DNA from: Brachynemurus nebulosus
Taxonomy: Eukaryota; Arthropoda; Insecta; Neuroptera; Myrmeleontidae
Direction of reading: 5' to 3'
NCBI GenBank assembly: GCA_035578155.1
Contig: JAPWDM010000005.1
Coordinates: forward strand, 48,874,954-48,938,953
Length of the DNA: 64,000 nt
Shown here one piece after another: positions 1 through 18,541 of the stretch (the first letter of the stretch is position 1; every line of letters begins with the position of its first letter). Below the pieces are notes generated by a model. That model was not told where the DNA came from and searched no databases. It was given only the letters and a program-made list of their open reading frames with translations. The translations under genes were made by a program, and so were the position numbers.

Positions 1-382
1 TAGATTCACCGGCATTAATATGTTTTCTTAAGAATTCTGTGAGTTCATTGATTTCTTTGCCACGGCCGATTATTTCTTTAGGCACTGAACTATGTAAAGC
101 TTTTTTAACATTCTTATATCCATTTTTTATATCCGAGAATAATCGTCTAGGTTCAATTTTTGGTTCTTCGAGTTCTAAATTATTTAGTAATGTTGAAGGA
201 GAAGATGCAGTTTTTGATAAACACTTTACTTTTGGTGGACTGCACAGTAATTTTTCGTTATTATTTTCATTTGTATCCGAATGTTTATTTTTTGAGGGAG
301 ACTTGGTTATTAGCAATTTAACCGGATCATCCATTTTTTTTGTTATTTTTCTAATACTTCTAATTCTTTTATTATCACACAT
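1..382 (-). CDS. Cdc6: CDC6/ORC1-family replication initiator, N-terminal part (cut by window edge)
   Basis: On the minus strand an ATG at 382-380 opens a frame with no stop to the window edge (127 codons seen). It starts MCDNKRIRSIRK, has a Lys/Ser/Pro-rich, disordered stretch of about 80 residues, then a segment containing VKKALHSSVPKEIIGRGKEI and NELTEFLRKHI. This matches the sequence just before the Walker A loop of CDC6 and ORC1 AAA+ ATPases, where the pattern is 'P..lpgRe.E...i..Fl..hi'. Such proteins load the MCM helicase at replication origins in the nucleus. The short N-terminal region (no BAH domain room) favours CDC6 over ORC1. The SP and TP sites in the leader would suit CDK control, an inference. 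Walker A and the rest lie outside the window. The gene is divergent from RpL41. Confidence 0.72.
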   Translation of the reverse strand, partial: MCDNKRIRSIRKITKKMDDPVKLLITKSPSKNKHSDTNENNNEKLLCSPPKVKCLSKTASSPSTLLNNLELEEPKIEPRRLFSDIKNGYKNVKKALHSSVPKEIIGRGKEINELTEFLRKHINAGES

Positions 383-495
383 TTTTAATTAATCACAATT
401 ATTTTTTTAATTATTTTCTTAACTTTATTTTATTATAAATACTTTTTTTTACATTTGGAATTACAGATCATCAAAATTTACAGACTATACGACAG

Positions 496-1483
496 TAGGG
501 ATGTCGTTTTTTAATCGATAAATCGAGAAATCGATTAATCGGAAGTATGAAAACCGATTTTTAATCGATTATTGATTTTGAGATCGATTCACACATCGAT
601 TTTTATTTTATGGAAATCGCGAAACGATTTTTTTTTCAAGACATAAATTGCTTTTTTATTTATACGTTGCTATTTATTTATTAATTTAAATTTAAATCTA
701 TTATCGATACTACAATTATTAAATTTTAAGGATCAAACGCATCAAATGCATATAATCAGTTGTCTATGCATCAAATCAAATTGTCAAAATTGACAAACTG
801 ACAACTGTATCATGTACAAAACAATAAAGTTTATGCGGGAAATTTAAAGCAAAAAAATAACTTTCATAATTTTTTTTATCCCTTAATCCATAAAAAAACT
901 TTGTATGCAATTAAATAAAAACTTCTCAACATTTAGTACAATTTAGATAATATTTATACAATTATAGAGAAAGCAACGACAACTGCAAATGACTCATTCT
1001 CATAAATGTATCTCTTAGACAGACTCGTAATATAGCTATCTCTCACAAGATCTACTATCTAATATATTGAAAAAGGATAGTAGAAATTATAATATCTTTT
1101 ATATGTGATAAAACTTTAATTTTGAAATGAGTCATTTTTTTATATATAAATTTGACTAACATTTTTTATATCAAATGAAAACAAAAATTGTCAACTTTGT
1201 TGTGATGTAATTCATCTCTATACCATAGAGTAAAATTCTAAGAAAATGTTGGTAATTAAGTATGTACACGCTTAATATTTTTCTTCTTAAAAGACTTCGA
1301 AAGTTCATCTTTCTGAATTATAAATTTTTATTTAAAAATTACCGCAACTTTTGCAACAGCAAATTTGAATCGATTTCTTGGAATCGATTTTGAATACAAT
1401 CGATAATTTAAGTATCGATTCTTTTGTTGGCAATTACGAATCGATTCAATAATCGATTTTTTTTTTAAAAAACGACATCCCTA
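496..1483. mobile_element. Non-autonomous hAT element with 8-bp target duplication
   Basis: Terminal inverted repeats begin TAGGGATGTCGTTTTTTAA on the left and end with TTAAAAAACGACATCCCTA on the right. Immediately outside, TACGACAG occurs at 488-495 and again at 1484-1491, a perfect 8-bp target-site duplication as expected of hAT transposons. The ends are rich in ATCGAT repeats, which look like subterminal binding sites. I see no transposase frame in the 988 bp. It is related by termini to the elements at 3974 and 57479. Confidence 0.88.
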
Positions 1484-1550
1484 TACGACAGACAACTTTT
1501 GGCGCTATTTTTTGGCGGTTTTACAGCTGATTTTTATTATGGTACTTAAC

Positions 1551-1563
1551 TGACATCTAGTGG
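1551..1563 (-). promoter_or_regulatory. CTCF-like motif upstream of RpL41
   Basis: Minus strand reads CCACTAGATGTCA, one base from the CTCF core consensus CCASYAGRKGGCR. It lies between the hAT element and RpL41, in a plausible insulator position between divergent genes. The shared 12-mer CACTAGATGTCA recurs at 62925-62936. Motif match only; function is inferred. Confidence 0.3.
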
Positions 1564-1966
1564 AAACAACTAAAAAAAGAAATTTAAATAATTTTAACTT
1601 CTATAAATTAATTTTTAAATTAAGAAGGATAATTTTATGAAATTATAATATAAATAAATAAATTTTAATTAAAAATTTTAGAATAAATTTAATATTAATT
1701 TTTGCAATCTAAATTAATTATAATTATTTTGAAAAAATAATTTTAATTTTCAAAATGTGAGTCATCTACCGGTAAGATATGGAAATGTTCTGACAACTAT
1801 CTCCACCTATTTCCGTAAATTATTTCCCTCTCTCTTCCCGTGAAGATCCCGTTGAAATTTATTATAGAAAGCTCGAGAAAACGTTTTCTTTAGCAATTGT
1901 AATCTGAACAAACGTACATAGAATCATTTATATCGAAGGCGTTCTAAAAACTTAAAAACTTCGACA

Positions 1967-2130
1967 ATGCGAGCAAAGGTATATTTTTTTTTCATTAAAA
2001 TTTATTTATCAAAATTGTATTTCATAAATTCATAATATTCATCAATTTTTTATTTTTTTTACAGTGGCGAAAGAAGCGTATGCGAAGGCTAAAACGAAAA
2101 CGAAGGAAGATGCGTGCAAGGTCTAAGTAA
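1967..2130 (+). CDS. RpL41: 60S ribosomal protein L41 (eL41), two coding exons
   Basis: Exon 1 at 1967-1978 encodes MRAK and ends at a GT donor (1979). Exon 2 at 2065-2130 follows a TTTTTTTACAG acceptor and encodes WRKKRMRRLKRKRRKMRARS plus K and a TAA stop. The 25-residue product is almost entirely Arg/Lys and is the nearly invariant eL41, a single helix that bridges the two subunits of the cytosolic ribosome. It is far too short for normal gene calling. A further GT-AG pair (2141 to 2238) suggests a 3' UTR intron, and AATAAA at 2351-2356 is a good polyadenylation signal. A polypyrimidine tract near 1827-1840 would suit TOP-type translational control. The match is essentially complete, so the call is secure despite its length. 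Confidence 0.95.
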
Positions 2131-2350
2131 ATCTAACAACGTGAGTAATATTTAATTATTATCAAAATTAATTGATTAAAAAAAACCACATGTGATTTTG
2201 TGGTTATCAGTTGTTTTATAAAATTAAATTCTTTACAGGTGTGTGTCCGAAGCTTCGAGAAGTTCGACAATTCTGGCATACAGTGTTTTATATTTAAGAT
2301 TCTTTGTACCATAACTAATATTTGTGTATTAAAAATCCGTTTGATTTCAT

Positions 2351-2356
2351 AATAAA
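2351..2356 (+). terminator. Polyadenylation signal of RpL41
   Basis: AATAAA about 220 bp after the stop codon, downstream of the inferred 3' UTR intron. Confidence 0.6.
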
Positions 2357-2621
2357 ATGATTTCCAACAAAGTAATTGTTTTTATTATTATATCCTTTGT
2401 GATGCCCTAAATAAGTAGTTTTTGTTCATCTTTCCGTAGAAAACATGTAGAAAACTAACGAAATTAACCCTATTTTTCTCATAATTAGAATTTTGGTTTT
2501 GTAGTACGTAAATGTTGGTACACCCGGTATAACCTGACATATGATAGGTGTCTTATTTGTCATAGGAGTAGTTTTATTAATCATAACAGTTAAATTATTT
2601 CAGAGGTTTTTTAGATTAAAA

Positions 2622-9871
<7,250 letters not shown>

Positions 9872-10266
9872 ACATTCTATAGCTTCCATTATGTAATAGA
9901 TGAGCAGCTTAAGTATTTATGATCTCAAAGCTTTATACCTTTTAATATGATCTCAAAAACATAATTATATTTAAATTATTTATGTATTGTGTAGTTTATT
10001 TATTTAATTAAATATATTGATAAGTATCAAAATTTTGGAAACTTATAATTTCGTTATATCGACTCACTCACAACTTGACTTCTTAAATAATTGAAACGAG
10101 TTAACTCGTCTAGCAATATGGTGGTTCAAAATGCGTTGATATGTACATTGAAGAGAGAATCGACTAGAGAGAATGCTTTGTATTACAAATACATTAAGAA
10201 ATTGAAGCAAAAAAATTGACTGATGTGATTACTTGAATGGCGATCAAACCATTAATTTAATGGTTT

Positions 10267-11124
10267 AGGCGAGAAACTTACCTTTAAAGAGATGCTTAGA
10301 AATTGAAAAAGTGACCACGAGCGTTCTAGTGGCTGTTTTTTTTTAATCGATGCAGAATTTAAAATAAAATATAAAATTCAAATACTATTTTTTGATTAAC
10401 GCTTTAAATGATTAAGACGAGTTTACTCGTCCTGCAATATGGCGGTTCAAAATGCTATGGTATGTATATATCAACTGGTACAGGTGCCGCCATCTGTGAC
10501 AGATTTTTCGAAATCCGGTATAATTCTAAATAATGTTCAATTAATCAACATAGTTTAGTATAATTTATATTTTGTAAATTCCTAGGGTTCACTTTTTTGA
10601 TGTTGGGATCTTTGACTTTTTTCTTTTTCTTTTTTTGTAACCTTATCTATTGTACATCACTGGCAGTAAAAAGTCTGGCATTTTGAGACAAAAAAAAATT
10701 TCCGTATGGTTTGTTTAAAAGCGTTAAAAACCACGGCTTCAATGCTAAAAATGATAAAAACAAATAATTTGACAAGTAGTTATTCTTATAAATGATTGAT
10801 TTTCATCCGATTCGATTTTCATCCGATTATAATCTTACGTCTAAACGGTACCTAAAATATCATATTTATCAATAGTTTTTTCTCCCTCTAAAAAAATGTT
10901 TATTTTTTTTTATATATCAATTGTGCTTATAGAATACTAACACAAAAATACATGTATCTTACCTATTACTTTCATTAATTTCAACTTTTCAGTGACGCCG
11001 GAATTTGGTAAAAAAATGGTATTGGAATTTTTTATTCCTTTTTAAATTTTGAATCGATTAAAAGAAAAATCAGCCACTAGAACGCTCGTGGTCGCTTTTT
11101 GTTAAAAATTAAGGTTAAGTTCCT
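10267..11124. mobile_element. Inverted-repeat element between Kap3 and Wdr82
   Basis: Left end TAGGCGAGAAACTTACC and, on the other strand, right end GAGTAGGAACTTAACC lead into a better conserved inner match: GACCACGAGCGTTCTAGTGG at about 10313 and its complement at about 11070. The arms are about 100 bp. No transposase frame is visible. A block at 10410-10462 repeats with changes the block at 10088-10140 just outside the left end. Confidence 0.55.
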
Positions 11125-11159
11125 ACTCTATTTATTTTATCTAATATTTATAAACAAGT

Positions 11160-11310
11160 CTCCGTGGTTACAAGTTGGGTTTAATAGAATGGAGTCATAC
11201 TTCATAATTTAATGCCTGTGGTATCTTTAGGAAACATATTATGTTAATTATGTTCGATTTAGTACTCAGTGGATGTGTACATATTAATGGACGGGAGTGC
11301 CGCCATCTGT
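11160..11310 (+). repeat. Dispersed repeat shared with 19500-19600
   Basis: Text here such as TTTAATGCCTGTGGTATCTT, GAAACATAT and GTTCGATT..GTACTCAGTG is found in reverse complement at about 19510-19590. The companion block at 10140-10230 (AGAGAATGCTTTGTATTACA) is likewise found inverted at about 19675-19700. This indicates two copies of one interspersed element. Confidence 0.6.
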
Positions 11311-12314
11311 GATAAGCTTTCCAAAATACTATATAGGGGAGTGGGGGGGGACAGTTTTGAATGACTGTGATTACGAAGTTAGTTTAAATGTAATTTTAGT
11401 AAAAAATATAATTTTATGGGGCTAATACTCACCTACATAGCTGTCACTAGTTATATCCGGTGTTTGACATGACGCGACCGAATTTTAACCCTTGTTTGTT
11501 TTCGACAATGAAATGTAAATATTTTGTTTTAAGTCTGTAAGGATTTACAGGGCGCATTTCGAGATAGTGATGAGTTTTATTTTGATTATTAGATAAAGTA
11601 TTTTGTAACTTGCATAATGACGTGAAAATTATTAATAACTGAAAATATTTTGGTGGAAAAAGCTCTGCTATTTTTTAAAGTACCATTGGGGCAGTTTTGA
11701 ACATGTTCAACACATACCATCTAAAAGGTTAACGCTTTTAAACAAACCATATGGAACTACATTTTTGGAACTGGTGGACACGATAACTCAAAAACTATTC
11801 GATGGATCCTTTTTTTAAATTTTTTATTTTAAAGATAATTCAATTCTTCGGCACCTCTACCTAAGTTCGATACACTTTCAATATTTTTTTTATTTTTAAA
11901 TTTACTTTAAAGAGCGAAAAATAAGACAAAAATCGTAATCAAAAGTTCAAACATCCGCCATTTTTTTTTCTTTCAGCAATTTATTGATATTATAGGTCGA
12001 GGTGCCGGTACTCTTCATATATTTTATAAATCTTTTTTGTTTTTGGATTTCGGTGGTTTATTACCGGCGCTAGGATGTCCACCAACAAGGCATTGGATTT
12101 TCGGATCGTCACATTGCACTATCTATAAAATGGACACTTTTTTATATTTTTACTTGAAAAATTTTTTTTGTGTAGTTTAATACTTAATAAATATGTGCAC
12201 AAAATTTGATATTGATATTTACTTCCGTTCTTGAGAAAAAAATTCTAGAAAAATACATAATTTTTAAGGATTCGCGAGGAAACCTCCCCTTCAAGTAAAA
12301 GCGCATATTTATAG

Positions 12315-12729
12315 TTACGCTCCTTTCACATTGTACGGTTTTCGCCGTACGGTAAAAAACCGTACTTTTTGCCGTGATATTGTTGCTTTCACATTGCACG
12401 GTTTTTTTGCCGTTGTAAACTGAATATCTTCATTTGATTTGCAACATTATACAAGTAACAAGTGATTAAAGTTAATTATATAAATCAGAGTAATTAGAAA
12501 GTAGGATTATTTATTATCAAACTCTTTGAAGACCTGAAAAATGACGAAAATAAATTTTTCAACTATTTTTGGATGTTTACAGGCTACTTTAATTAATTTC
12601 TTGGCGAACTTAACATCAAAACACACAATTTCGAAATTTCATTCCATCTATTAAAATACTGGTTATCACATTCAATATTAGTTTCATCCTGCCGTACGGC
12701 AAAAACCGTATAATGTGAAAGGAGCGTAA
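12315..12729. mobile_element. MITE with CCGTACGG subterminal palindromes
   Basis: Inverted ends TTACGCTCCTTTCACATT and AATGTGAAAGGAGCGTAA flank the 415-bp element. Just inside, GCCGTACGG and ACGGTTTT motifs repeat in both orientations. It resembles the design of PIF/Harbinger MITEs such as the one at 61382, but I could not read a clean target duplication. No coding capacity. Confidence 0.7.
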
Positions 12730-13026
12730 GTGGTGAATTTTTTATGGAAAATATAATAAAAGAATTAAAAATAAATACAAATTTATTTATTACAAATTTA
12801 AGATATTAAATTTTAAATATAAAACTATTCTTTTTAAATCAATATCAGTTTTCTTACAACTTCGTTTCACATTTAATAATGAATACTGGGACACAAAAAC
12901 TGAAATTGTATATTACATAATAATATATTTAACATAGATATTTAATGAAACAACGTTTATCCTATACTAATTAATAAACAAAATTTTAAAAAAAGAATCT
13001 GTCCATATATATTTTGATGGAACACC

Positions 13027-13971
13027 TTAAGCATCATCAACAGTTGGAAGCCAAAATGCCATATTGGTACACGCCGATGCCAACATCATATACTTCGGGT
13101 TGAATTGAACACACTGTACGGGCGCGGGATGATCACCATTCAATACGCACACCTTATAACCGGTGTCCGCATACCACACATGAATTCGTCCGTCCGTCGA
13201 TCCGCTGAATATAAACTGTGAATCGGGACTGAACGAGGCTTCAATCGGGATTCCCTTATTGTTAAGATGCCCGGTAAATGTTTGTAGCGGAGTGCCGTGG
13301 AACGCATCGATCAATCTTATTATCGATCCGTTCGTACTGATCAAAATTGTTTTACCATCCCGTGAAAATTTCAAACCGGTCCAATCACACTCTTTCTCTT
13401 GGCTTAATTTGAACGTGACAAATGGCCCTTTGTCGAACGAACGTAAATCGTACAGTTTAATACTCTCCGAATTGACACCGGCCGCGAAAATTAACCCTTC
13501 CGGATCGTATGCGGCCACTGGCCGTCCAGCCAAATGCATTAGACCTTGACAATTTGGTGAACGCAAGTCCCATAACCTTAACGTTTTATCTAGCGATCCT
13601 GATAAAAAAGTGTCTTCAACCGGCGATAAACATAAAGACACAACTTTTTTCGTATGCCCGGGAAAATATCGGATGTATTTATTGTCGTGTAGGGACAAGT
13701 ATCGGATCGTGTCATCGATCTTCGTTGAACTGTGGATCGCTGTATTTTTTGCATGTGTGAAATGTATTAAATCTACGCCATATTTTTTACTGTTCACCGT
13801 TCGTTCTTGGGTACCTTTTTCACAATCGTATATGACAATTTGATCGTCTTCACTGCACGATATCAATGTTTCTCCATTTGGCGAAAAATCTATACTGTTT
13901 ATTTTATCGGAATTTTCGCGAAATATTTTCGCTATTTTGAAACTGCGTACAACGTGATCTAGTAATTTCAT
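13027..13971 (-). CDS. Wdr82: WD repeat-containing protein 82
   Basis: An uninterrupted 314-residue frame starts [20 protein letters not shown] and ends [12 protein letters not shown]. Blocks such as [52 protein letters not shown] and [11 protein letters not shown] are near-identical to animal WDR82, and the length equals the family's (about 313). It is a beta-propeller with WD repeats over the whole length. WDR82 is a subunit of SET1/COMPASS histone H3K4 methyltransferase and of PP1-PNUTS complexes that act with RNA polymerase II in the nucleus. The gene has a single coding exon here and is convergent with Kap3 and divergent from AlaRS. No frame damage is seen, so it is probably functional. 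Confidence 0.96.
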   Translation of the reverse strand: MKLLDHVVRSFKIAKIFRENSDKINSIDFSPNGETLISCSEDDQIVIYDCEKGTQERTVNSKKYGVDLIHFTHAKNTAIHSSTKIDDTIRYLSLHDNKYIRYFPGHTKKVVSLCLSPVEDTFLSGSLDKTLRLWDLRSPNCQGLMHLAGRPVAAYDPEGLIFAAGVNSESIKLYDLRSFDKGPFVTFKLSQEKECDWTGLKFSRDGKTILISTNGSIIRLIDAFHGTPLQTFTGHLNNKGIPIEASFSPDSQFIFSGSTDGRIHVWYADTGYKVCVLNGDHPAPVQCVQFNPKYMMLASACTNMAFWLPTVDDA

Positions 13972-15643
13972 CGTTTTTAAGTCATTTATTTCACTAAGTA
14001 CGAATAAAAATAAGTATTCACAAGTAAAAAATTGTTTTTTTTACTAGAATTACAACAAATTAAAACAAAACAATTATAGAGCGTTATAAAACTTCAACCA
14101 AAAATGGGTTCGATAAGTATTTGCTTCGAAAAACACGTAGAGTGTATGTATGACGTGTTAATAATCTATGAATAGTATAACATATAAGAATTACTCCTAC
14201 AAATTCAAACTTTCAGTTTCAACGTTTCAACTATGGAGTTTCAACTCAAAAATTCAGTTCAAAAATTTTTGCCACTTGCTACTTTTTATGATTTTAAAAA
14301 GTTCTAACTATCACATACTTCAAAATTTCTTGAGTAAAACCAGTACAATGAGGCAATTTTTGAAGTTTCTCAAATTCGTTTTATTATCCATCAATTTATA
14401 TGATGCAAAGTGACGTAATAATTGGTTTCTGAATCATTGAATGGATAATTAAGATAATTAATTATGCCATGTGTTTAAATTGTAATAGTGCTGGCGTTCG
14501 AGACGAAAATTTTGTTAGCCTAACGTTAGCTAATCGAGCTTTCACCGTTACAAACCAGAGTGCACGCATTCAAAAAATTGATATACATTATATATAAAAA
14601 CAACAATTTCTAACATGGTGACTGTTTATTTTTATTCCATAATTTTTAAATGTTACTGTACTTCAGAAATTAAGTATTTATACCGTGAAAAACCATGAAA
14701 AAATATTTATGGTGCATTATTTTTTGAATCAGAGCCCTCTGGTTTGTAACGCTGAAAGCTCCGTTAGCTATGTTAGGCTAACAAAATTTTCGTCTCGAAC
14801 GCCAGATTTATAATTTTATCACATGTTTATTTCAGTTAAACTTTTATTTATCCCAAAAGATATTTTTATCTTACTTTTTATAAAATATAATTAGATCGAA
14901 GAATAATTTTGTTTACAAAAATATTCAAATTCATATTTCAAGAAGCGTCATATCGATATCCTATGCCCATCTCTTTGGGTTACCCTGTTAACGAAAATTC
15001 AAGTGAAAAGGTTATATTTTTTTTTAACATGTGTAAAAAAGATAAGGAAATACATATACATAAAGGTCTTTTATTGTTAACTGGTGGCAAATAAAAACTA
15101 GATCAAAAAACGTTCCGCAAAATTTTTTACAATTTTCTTGAAATATTTAAATTTAAAATAAAATTACATCACTGATTAAAAGGTATGATCCTTTCAAATT
15201 AAATAATTATTTTTCAACAAATGTGTTCGAAATCGAATAGTCAATTTAAAATTTTTTCAAAAATGGAAAAATATAGTCCATATGTTGATCTATTTATAAA
15301 TGAGAAAATCATTATTTTAGAAAGCAAAATTGAATTAAATTAATAATAAAATTTAATTTTCTGTTATATGTTGGAGATAATTTTTGTTTTAAGATTATAT
15401 CACAAAATTTAATTTTTATTTTATTCAAACTTTGCACAAAACTTCAGTCCATATGTTAATCTATTAATAAATTTTAATTTTATGAAATCGATTGTAATTA
15501 AATTAAATTTTAAAATAATAACTCTTTTTTGAGTAGTTTTCGTACTTTTTTAGTAATAAATTATTGATTAGTTAAGTAATTAGTTAATTTTGTAACACAA
15601 TTACATCATTCAAAATATTTTTTTTATTATAGGCGCCAGCAGT
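13972..15643. other. Wdr82-AlaRS divergent intergenic region
   Basis: It contains the MITE at 14493-14803 and otherwise AT-rich sequence. TTATTATAG ends at 15632, a few bases before the AlaRS start codon, and looks like an intron acceptor, so a non-coding first exon of AlaRS probably lies in this stretch. I could not place its donor. Confidence 0.5.
14493..14803. mobile_element. 311-bp MITE, copy 1
   Basis: Ends GGCGTTCGAGACGAAAATTT and AAATTTTCGTCTCGAACGCC are inverted repeats; the arms extend through TTAGCCTAACGTTAGCTAA. The internal text CACCGTTACAAACCAGAG is also mirrored. A second copy lies at 53590-53898 in the same orientation. No coding capacity; superfamily not identifiable by eye. 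Confidence 0.88.
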
Positions 15644-18541
15644 ATGAATTCTAATTTAACAGCGAAAGAAATTCGTTCTACGTTTATAAATTTTTTCAAA
15701 GAACGTGGCCATGAGTACGTTCATTCATCATCAACAATTCCTCTGGACGATCCCACGTTATTATTCACAAATGCCGGTATGAATCAATTTAAACCGATAT
15801 TTTTGGGTGTTGCGGATCCAAACAGTGATATGGCAAAATGGATCCGTGTCGTGAACACACAAAAATGTATACGTGCCGGTGGAAAACACAATGATTTGGA
15901 CGATGTGGGTAAAGATGTGTATCATCATACATTTTTCGAAATGTTAGGCAATTGGTCCTTTGGCGATTATTTTAAGAAGGAAATTTGTAATTGGGCTTGG
16001 GAATTGTTGACAAAAGTGTTTAAATTGCCCCCGGATCAATTGTATGTAACCTATTTCGGCGGCAATAAAGAAGCAAATCTGGAACCCGATCTAGAATGTA
16101 AGAATATTTGGTTGGAAATTGGTTTGCCGGAACATCATATCATACCGGGAAGTATGAAAGATAATTTTTGGGAAATGGGCGAAACAGGACCTTGTGGACC
16201 ATGTTCGGAACTTCATTTTGATCGTATTGGAAATCGTGACGCGGCCCATTTGGTAAATATGGATGATCCGGATGTGTTGGAAATTTGGAATCTTGTGTTT
16301 ATACAGTTTAATCGAGAAACGGACGGAAGCCTTAAACCACTTCCAAAAAAACATATTGATTGCGGATTAGGATTAGAACGTTTGGTTTCCGTGATTCAAG
16401 GAAAACGTGCAAATTACGATACGGATCTATTTGTCCCGTTATTTGACGCAATTCGAAAGGGAACTGGTGCTCGAGAGTATAGTGGTAAAGTGGGTGCCGA
16501 AGATAAAGATGGAATCGATATGGCGTATAGAGTATTAGCCGATCATGCGCGTACGTTGACCATTGCACTCGCTGACGGTGGCCGACCAGACAATGCAGGC
16601 CGTGGTTATGTATTAAGGCGTATTTTACGGCGTGCTGTCAGATATGCCACCGAGAAACTGCAAGCTAAACCCGGTTTCTTCGCAACGTTAGTAGAAACAG
16701 TTGTTGAACTGTTAGGGGATGTTTTTCCTGAAGTCAAGAAGGATCCACAGGAAATTATGGATATTATAAACGAAGAAGAGACCCAGTTCTTGAAGACTTT
16801 ATGCCGTGGCAGGAATTTATTAAATCGGACCATTCAAAAGATGGAAAATTCGGATACTGTTCCTGGCGATGTTGCTTGGAGACTATACGACACCTATGGA
16901 TTCCCTATCGATTTAACGCAATTAATGTGCGAAGAAAAGAATTTGAAAGTGAACATGGAAGAATACGAAGAAGCACGGAAACGAGCCCAAATTGCCTCCC
17001 AGGGGAAAACAGGAACTGCCGACGATAGTATTAATCTCGACGTTCACTCAATTACCGAATTACAAAATGAAGGTGTTCCCCCAACTGATGATGTCTACAA
17101 ATATTACTATGAGCCCACTTCAACAAATAAAAACGGGCAGTATCAATTTCAGAAATGTTCGGCCACCATTATTAAAATTCGGCACGCCAAACAGTTTGTT
17201 AACGAAATTACATCAGGTCAAGAAGCTGGAATTCTACTTGATAAAACATGTTTCTACGCCGAACAAGGTGGTCAAATATACGACGAGGGATTCTTAGAAA
17301 AAGTTGGCGACTCCAGTGTTGAATTTGCTGTGAAAAATGTTCAAGTACGTGGAGGTTATATTCTTCATATCGGGACTGTCGAAGGAACACTTAAAGTCGG
17401 CGATCAAGTAACGTTAAACTTAGACACAAATCGTAGAGAACTAGTCATGAAAAATCACACAGGAACCCACCTTTTGAATTACGCGTTACGCAGTGTACTT
17501 GGAACAGAAACCGACCAAAAAGGCTCCTTGGTAGCGCCTGATAAATTAAGGTTCGATTTTAGCAATAAAGGCGCAATGACTGTTCAACAAGTGAAAGATG
17601 CCGAAACAATCGTTACCAAAAAAGTTGAGGCCAATGAAAAAGTTTATAGCAAGGAATCGAAATTATCCTTAGCTAAAACAATTAAAGGATTACGCGCCGT
17701 TTTTGATGAAACATATCCTGATCCCGTTAAAATTGTCTCAATTGGAGTACCGGTAGAGGATTTGGAAATTGACCCGTACGGTGACGCTGGAATGCGTACC
17801 TCCGTCGAATTTTGCGGTGGCACTCATTTGCATTACACTAGTCATATCGGTGATTTTGTTATATCCAGCGAGGAAGCTATCGGTAAGGGAATCCGTCGAA
17901 TTATAGCTCTCACTGGACCCGAAGCAACAAGAGCCTTGAAAAAAGCCGAAGTTCTCGAAAACGAAGTCAATAAATTACAATCCTTGTTACAAAGTAATGA
18001 CATCAACCCCAAGGAAATCGTTAAACAGATTGTCGAACTGACGAACGACGTATCCCACGCTGTTATTCCCTACTGGAAAAAAGATCAACTTCGCAATCTA
18101 TTGAAGAAATTCAAAAAAGATTTGGACGATAAAGATCGCCAAAATAAAGCTGCCATTGCCACGAAAGTTGTGGAAGAAGCAAAACAATTATGCACCGAAA
18201 ATCCAAATGTACCAGTTTTGGTGAAAGAACTGAAAGCCTATTCAAATACAAAAGCTTTAGATTCAGCTTTAAAACAAGTTCGCATGTTGAGTCCAAACAC
18301 TGCCGCCATGTTTATTTCTGTAGATCCAGATATGAAGAAAATATTTTGTTTAGCTAGCGTTCCAAAAGAAGCGACGGAAAAGGGATTGAAAGCCAATGAA
18401 TGGGTTCAACAAATATCGTCAATTATGGGCGGGAAAGGTGGCGGTAAGGCTGAATCGGCTCAAGCTTCTGGAACGAATGTTAGTTGTGTAGACGAGATTA
18501 TTCAAACAGCTACTAAATACGCTAACAATATATTATGTTGA
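15644..18541 (+). CDS. AlaRS: Alanyl-tRNA synthetase, cytosolic
   Basis: A 965-residue frame in one exon, close to the 968 of the human cytosolic enzyme. It charges tRNA-Ala with alanine and edits mischarged Ser/Gly. The class II catalytic core is at the N-terminus: motif 1 region around [20 protein letters not shown], then [20 protein letters not shown] and [18 protein letters not shown] (motif 2), and GLGLERL (motif 3). The editing domain has the zinc-binding HTGTH (His605, His609) and CGGTH (Cys724, His728). A helical linker and the C-Ala domain ending [15 protein letters not shown] follow. The start [10 protein letters not shown] lacks a mitochondrial presequence. All key residues are intact. 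AATAAA at 18723-18728 is a likely polyA signal. It is convergent with the Obg-type GTPase gene. Confidence 0.98.
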   Translation: MNSNLTAKEIRSTFINFFKERGHEYVHSSSTIPLDDPTLLFTNAGMNQFKPIFLGVADPNSDMAKWIRVVNTQKCIRAGGKHNDLDDVGKDVYHHTFFEMLGNWSFGDYFKKEICNWAWELLTKVFKLPPDQLYVTYFGGNKEANLEPDLECKNIWLEIGLPEHHIIPGSMKDNFWEMGETGPCGPCSELHFDRIGNRDAAHLVNMDDPDVLEIWNLVFIQFNRETDGSLKPLPKKHIDCGLGLERLVSVIQGKRANYDTDLFVPLFDAIRKGTGAREYSGKVGAEDKDGIDMAYRVLADHARTLTIALADGGRPDNAGRGYVLRRILRRAVRYATEKLQAKPGFFATLVETVVELLGDVFPEVKKDPQEIMDIINEEETQFLKTLCRGRNLLNRTIQKMENSDTVPGDVAWRLYDTYGFPIDLTQLMCEEKNLKVNMEEYEEARKRAQIASQGKTGTADDSINLDVHSITELQNEGVPPTDDVYKYYYEPTSTNKNGQYQFQKCSATIIKIRHAKQFVNEITSGQEAGILLDKTCFYAEQGGQIYDEGFLEKVGDSSVEFAVKNVQVRGGYILHIGTVEGTLKVGDQVTLNLDTNRRELVMKNHTGTHLLNYALRSVLGTETDQKGSLVAPDKLRFDFSNKGAMTVQQVKDAETIVTKKVEANEKVYSKESKLSLAKTIKGLRAVFDETYPDPVKIVSIGVPVEDLEIDPYGDAGMRTSVEFCGGTHLHYTSHIGDFVISSEEAIGKGIRRIIALTGPEATRALKKAEVLENEVNKLQSLLQSNDINPKEIVKQIVELTNDVSHAVIPYWKKDQLRNLLKKFKKDLDDKDRQNKAAIATKVVEEAKQLCTENPNVPVLVKELKAYSNTKALDSALKQVRMLSPNTAAMFISVDPDMKKIFCLASVPKEATEKGLKANEWVQQISSIMGGKGGGKAESAQASGTNVSCVDEIIQTATKYANNILC

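Larger units (their letters stand above)
383..1966. other. Divergent intergenic region between CDC6 and RpL41
   Basis: This 1.6 kb gap separates the two divergent start codons. About two thirds of it is the hAT-type element at 496-1483. The remaining RpL41-proximal part (1492-1966) holds a CTCF-like motif at 1551-1563 and a pyrimidine tract, CCCTCTCTCTTCCC, near 1827-1840, which resembles the TOP/TCT initiator of ribosomal protein genes. The rest is plain AT-rich sequence. Confidence 0.6.
9872..13026. other. Kap3-Wdr82 intergenic region, repeat-rich
   Basis: Convergent genes flank this 3.2 kb. It holds the tandemly related blocks at 10088 and 10410, the inverted-repeat element at 10267-11124, a dispersed repeat shared in inverse orientation with 19500-19790, and the MITE at 12315-12729. 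I see no coding exon. Confidence 0.7.

Noticed and set aside
39..392. 117-codon plus-strand frame at the left edge
   Set aside because: It is the opposite strand of the CDC6/ORC1-like exon, whose minus-strand translation matches the family.
14909..15094. 61-codon frame upstream of AlaRS as a possible N-terminal (mitochondrial) exon
   Set aside because: It lacks presequence character and a donor in phase with the AlaRS acceptor; the ATG at 15644 matches known cytosolic starts.
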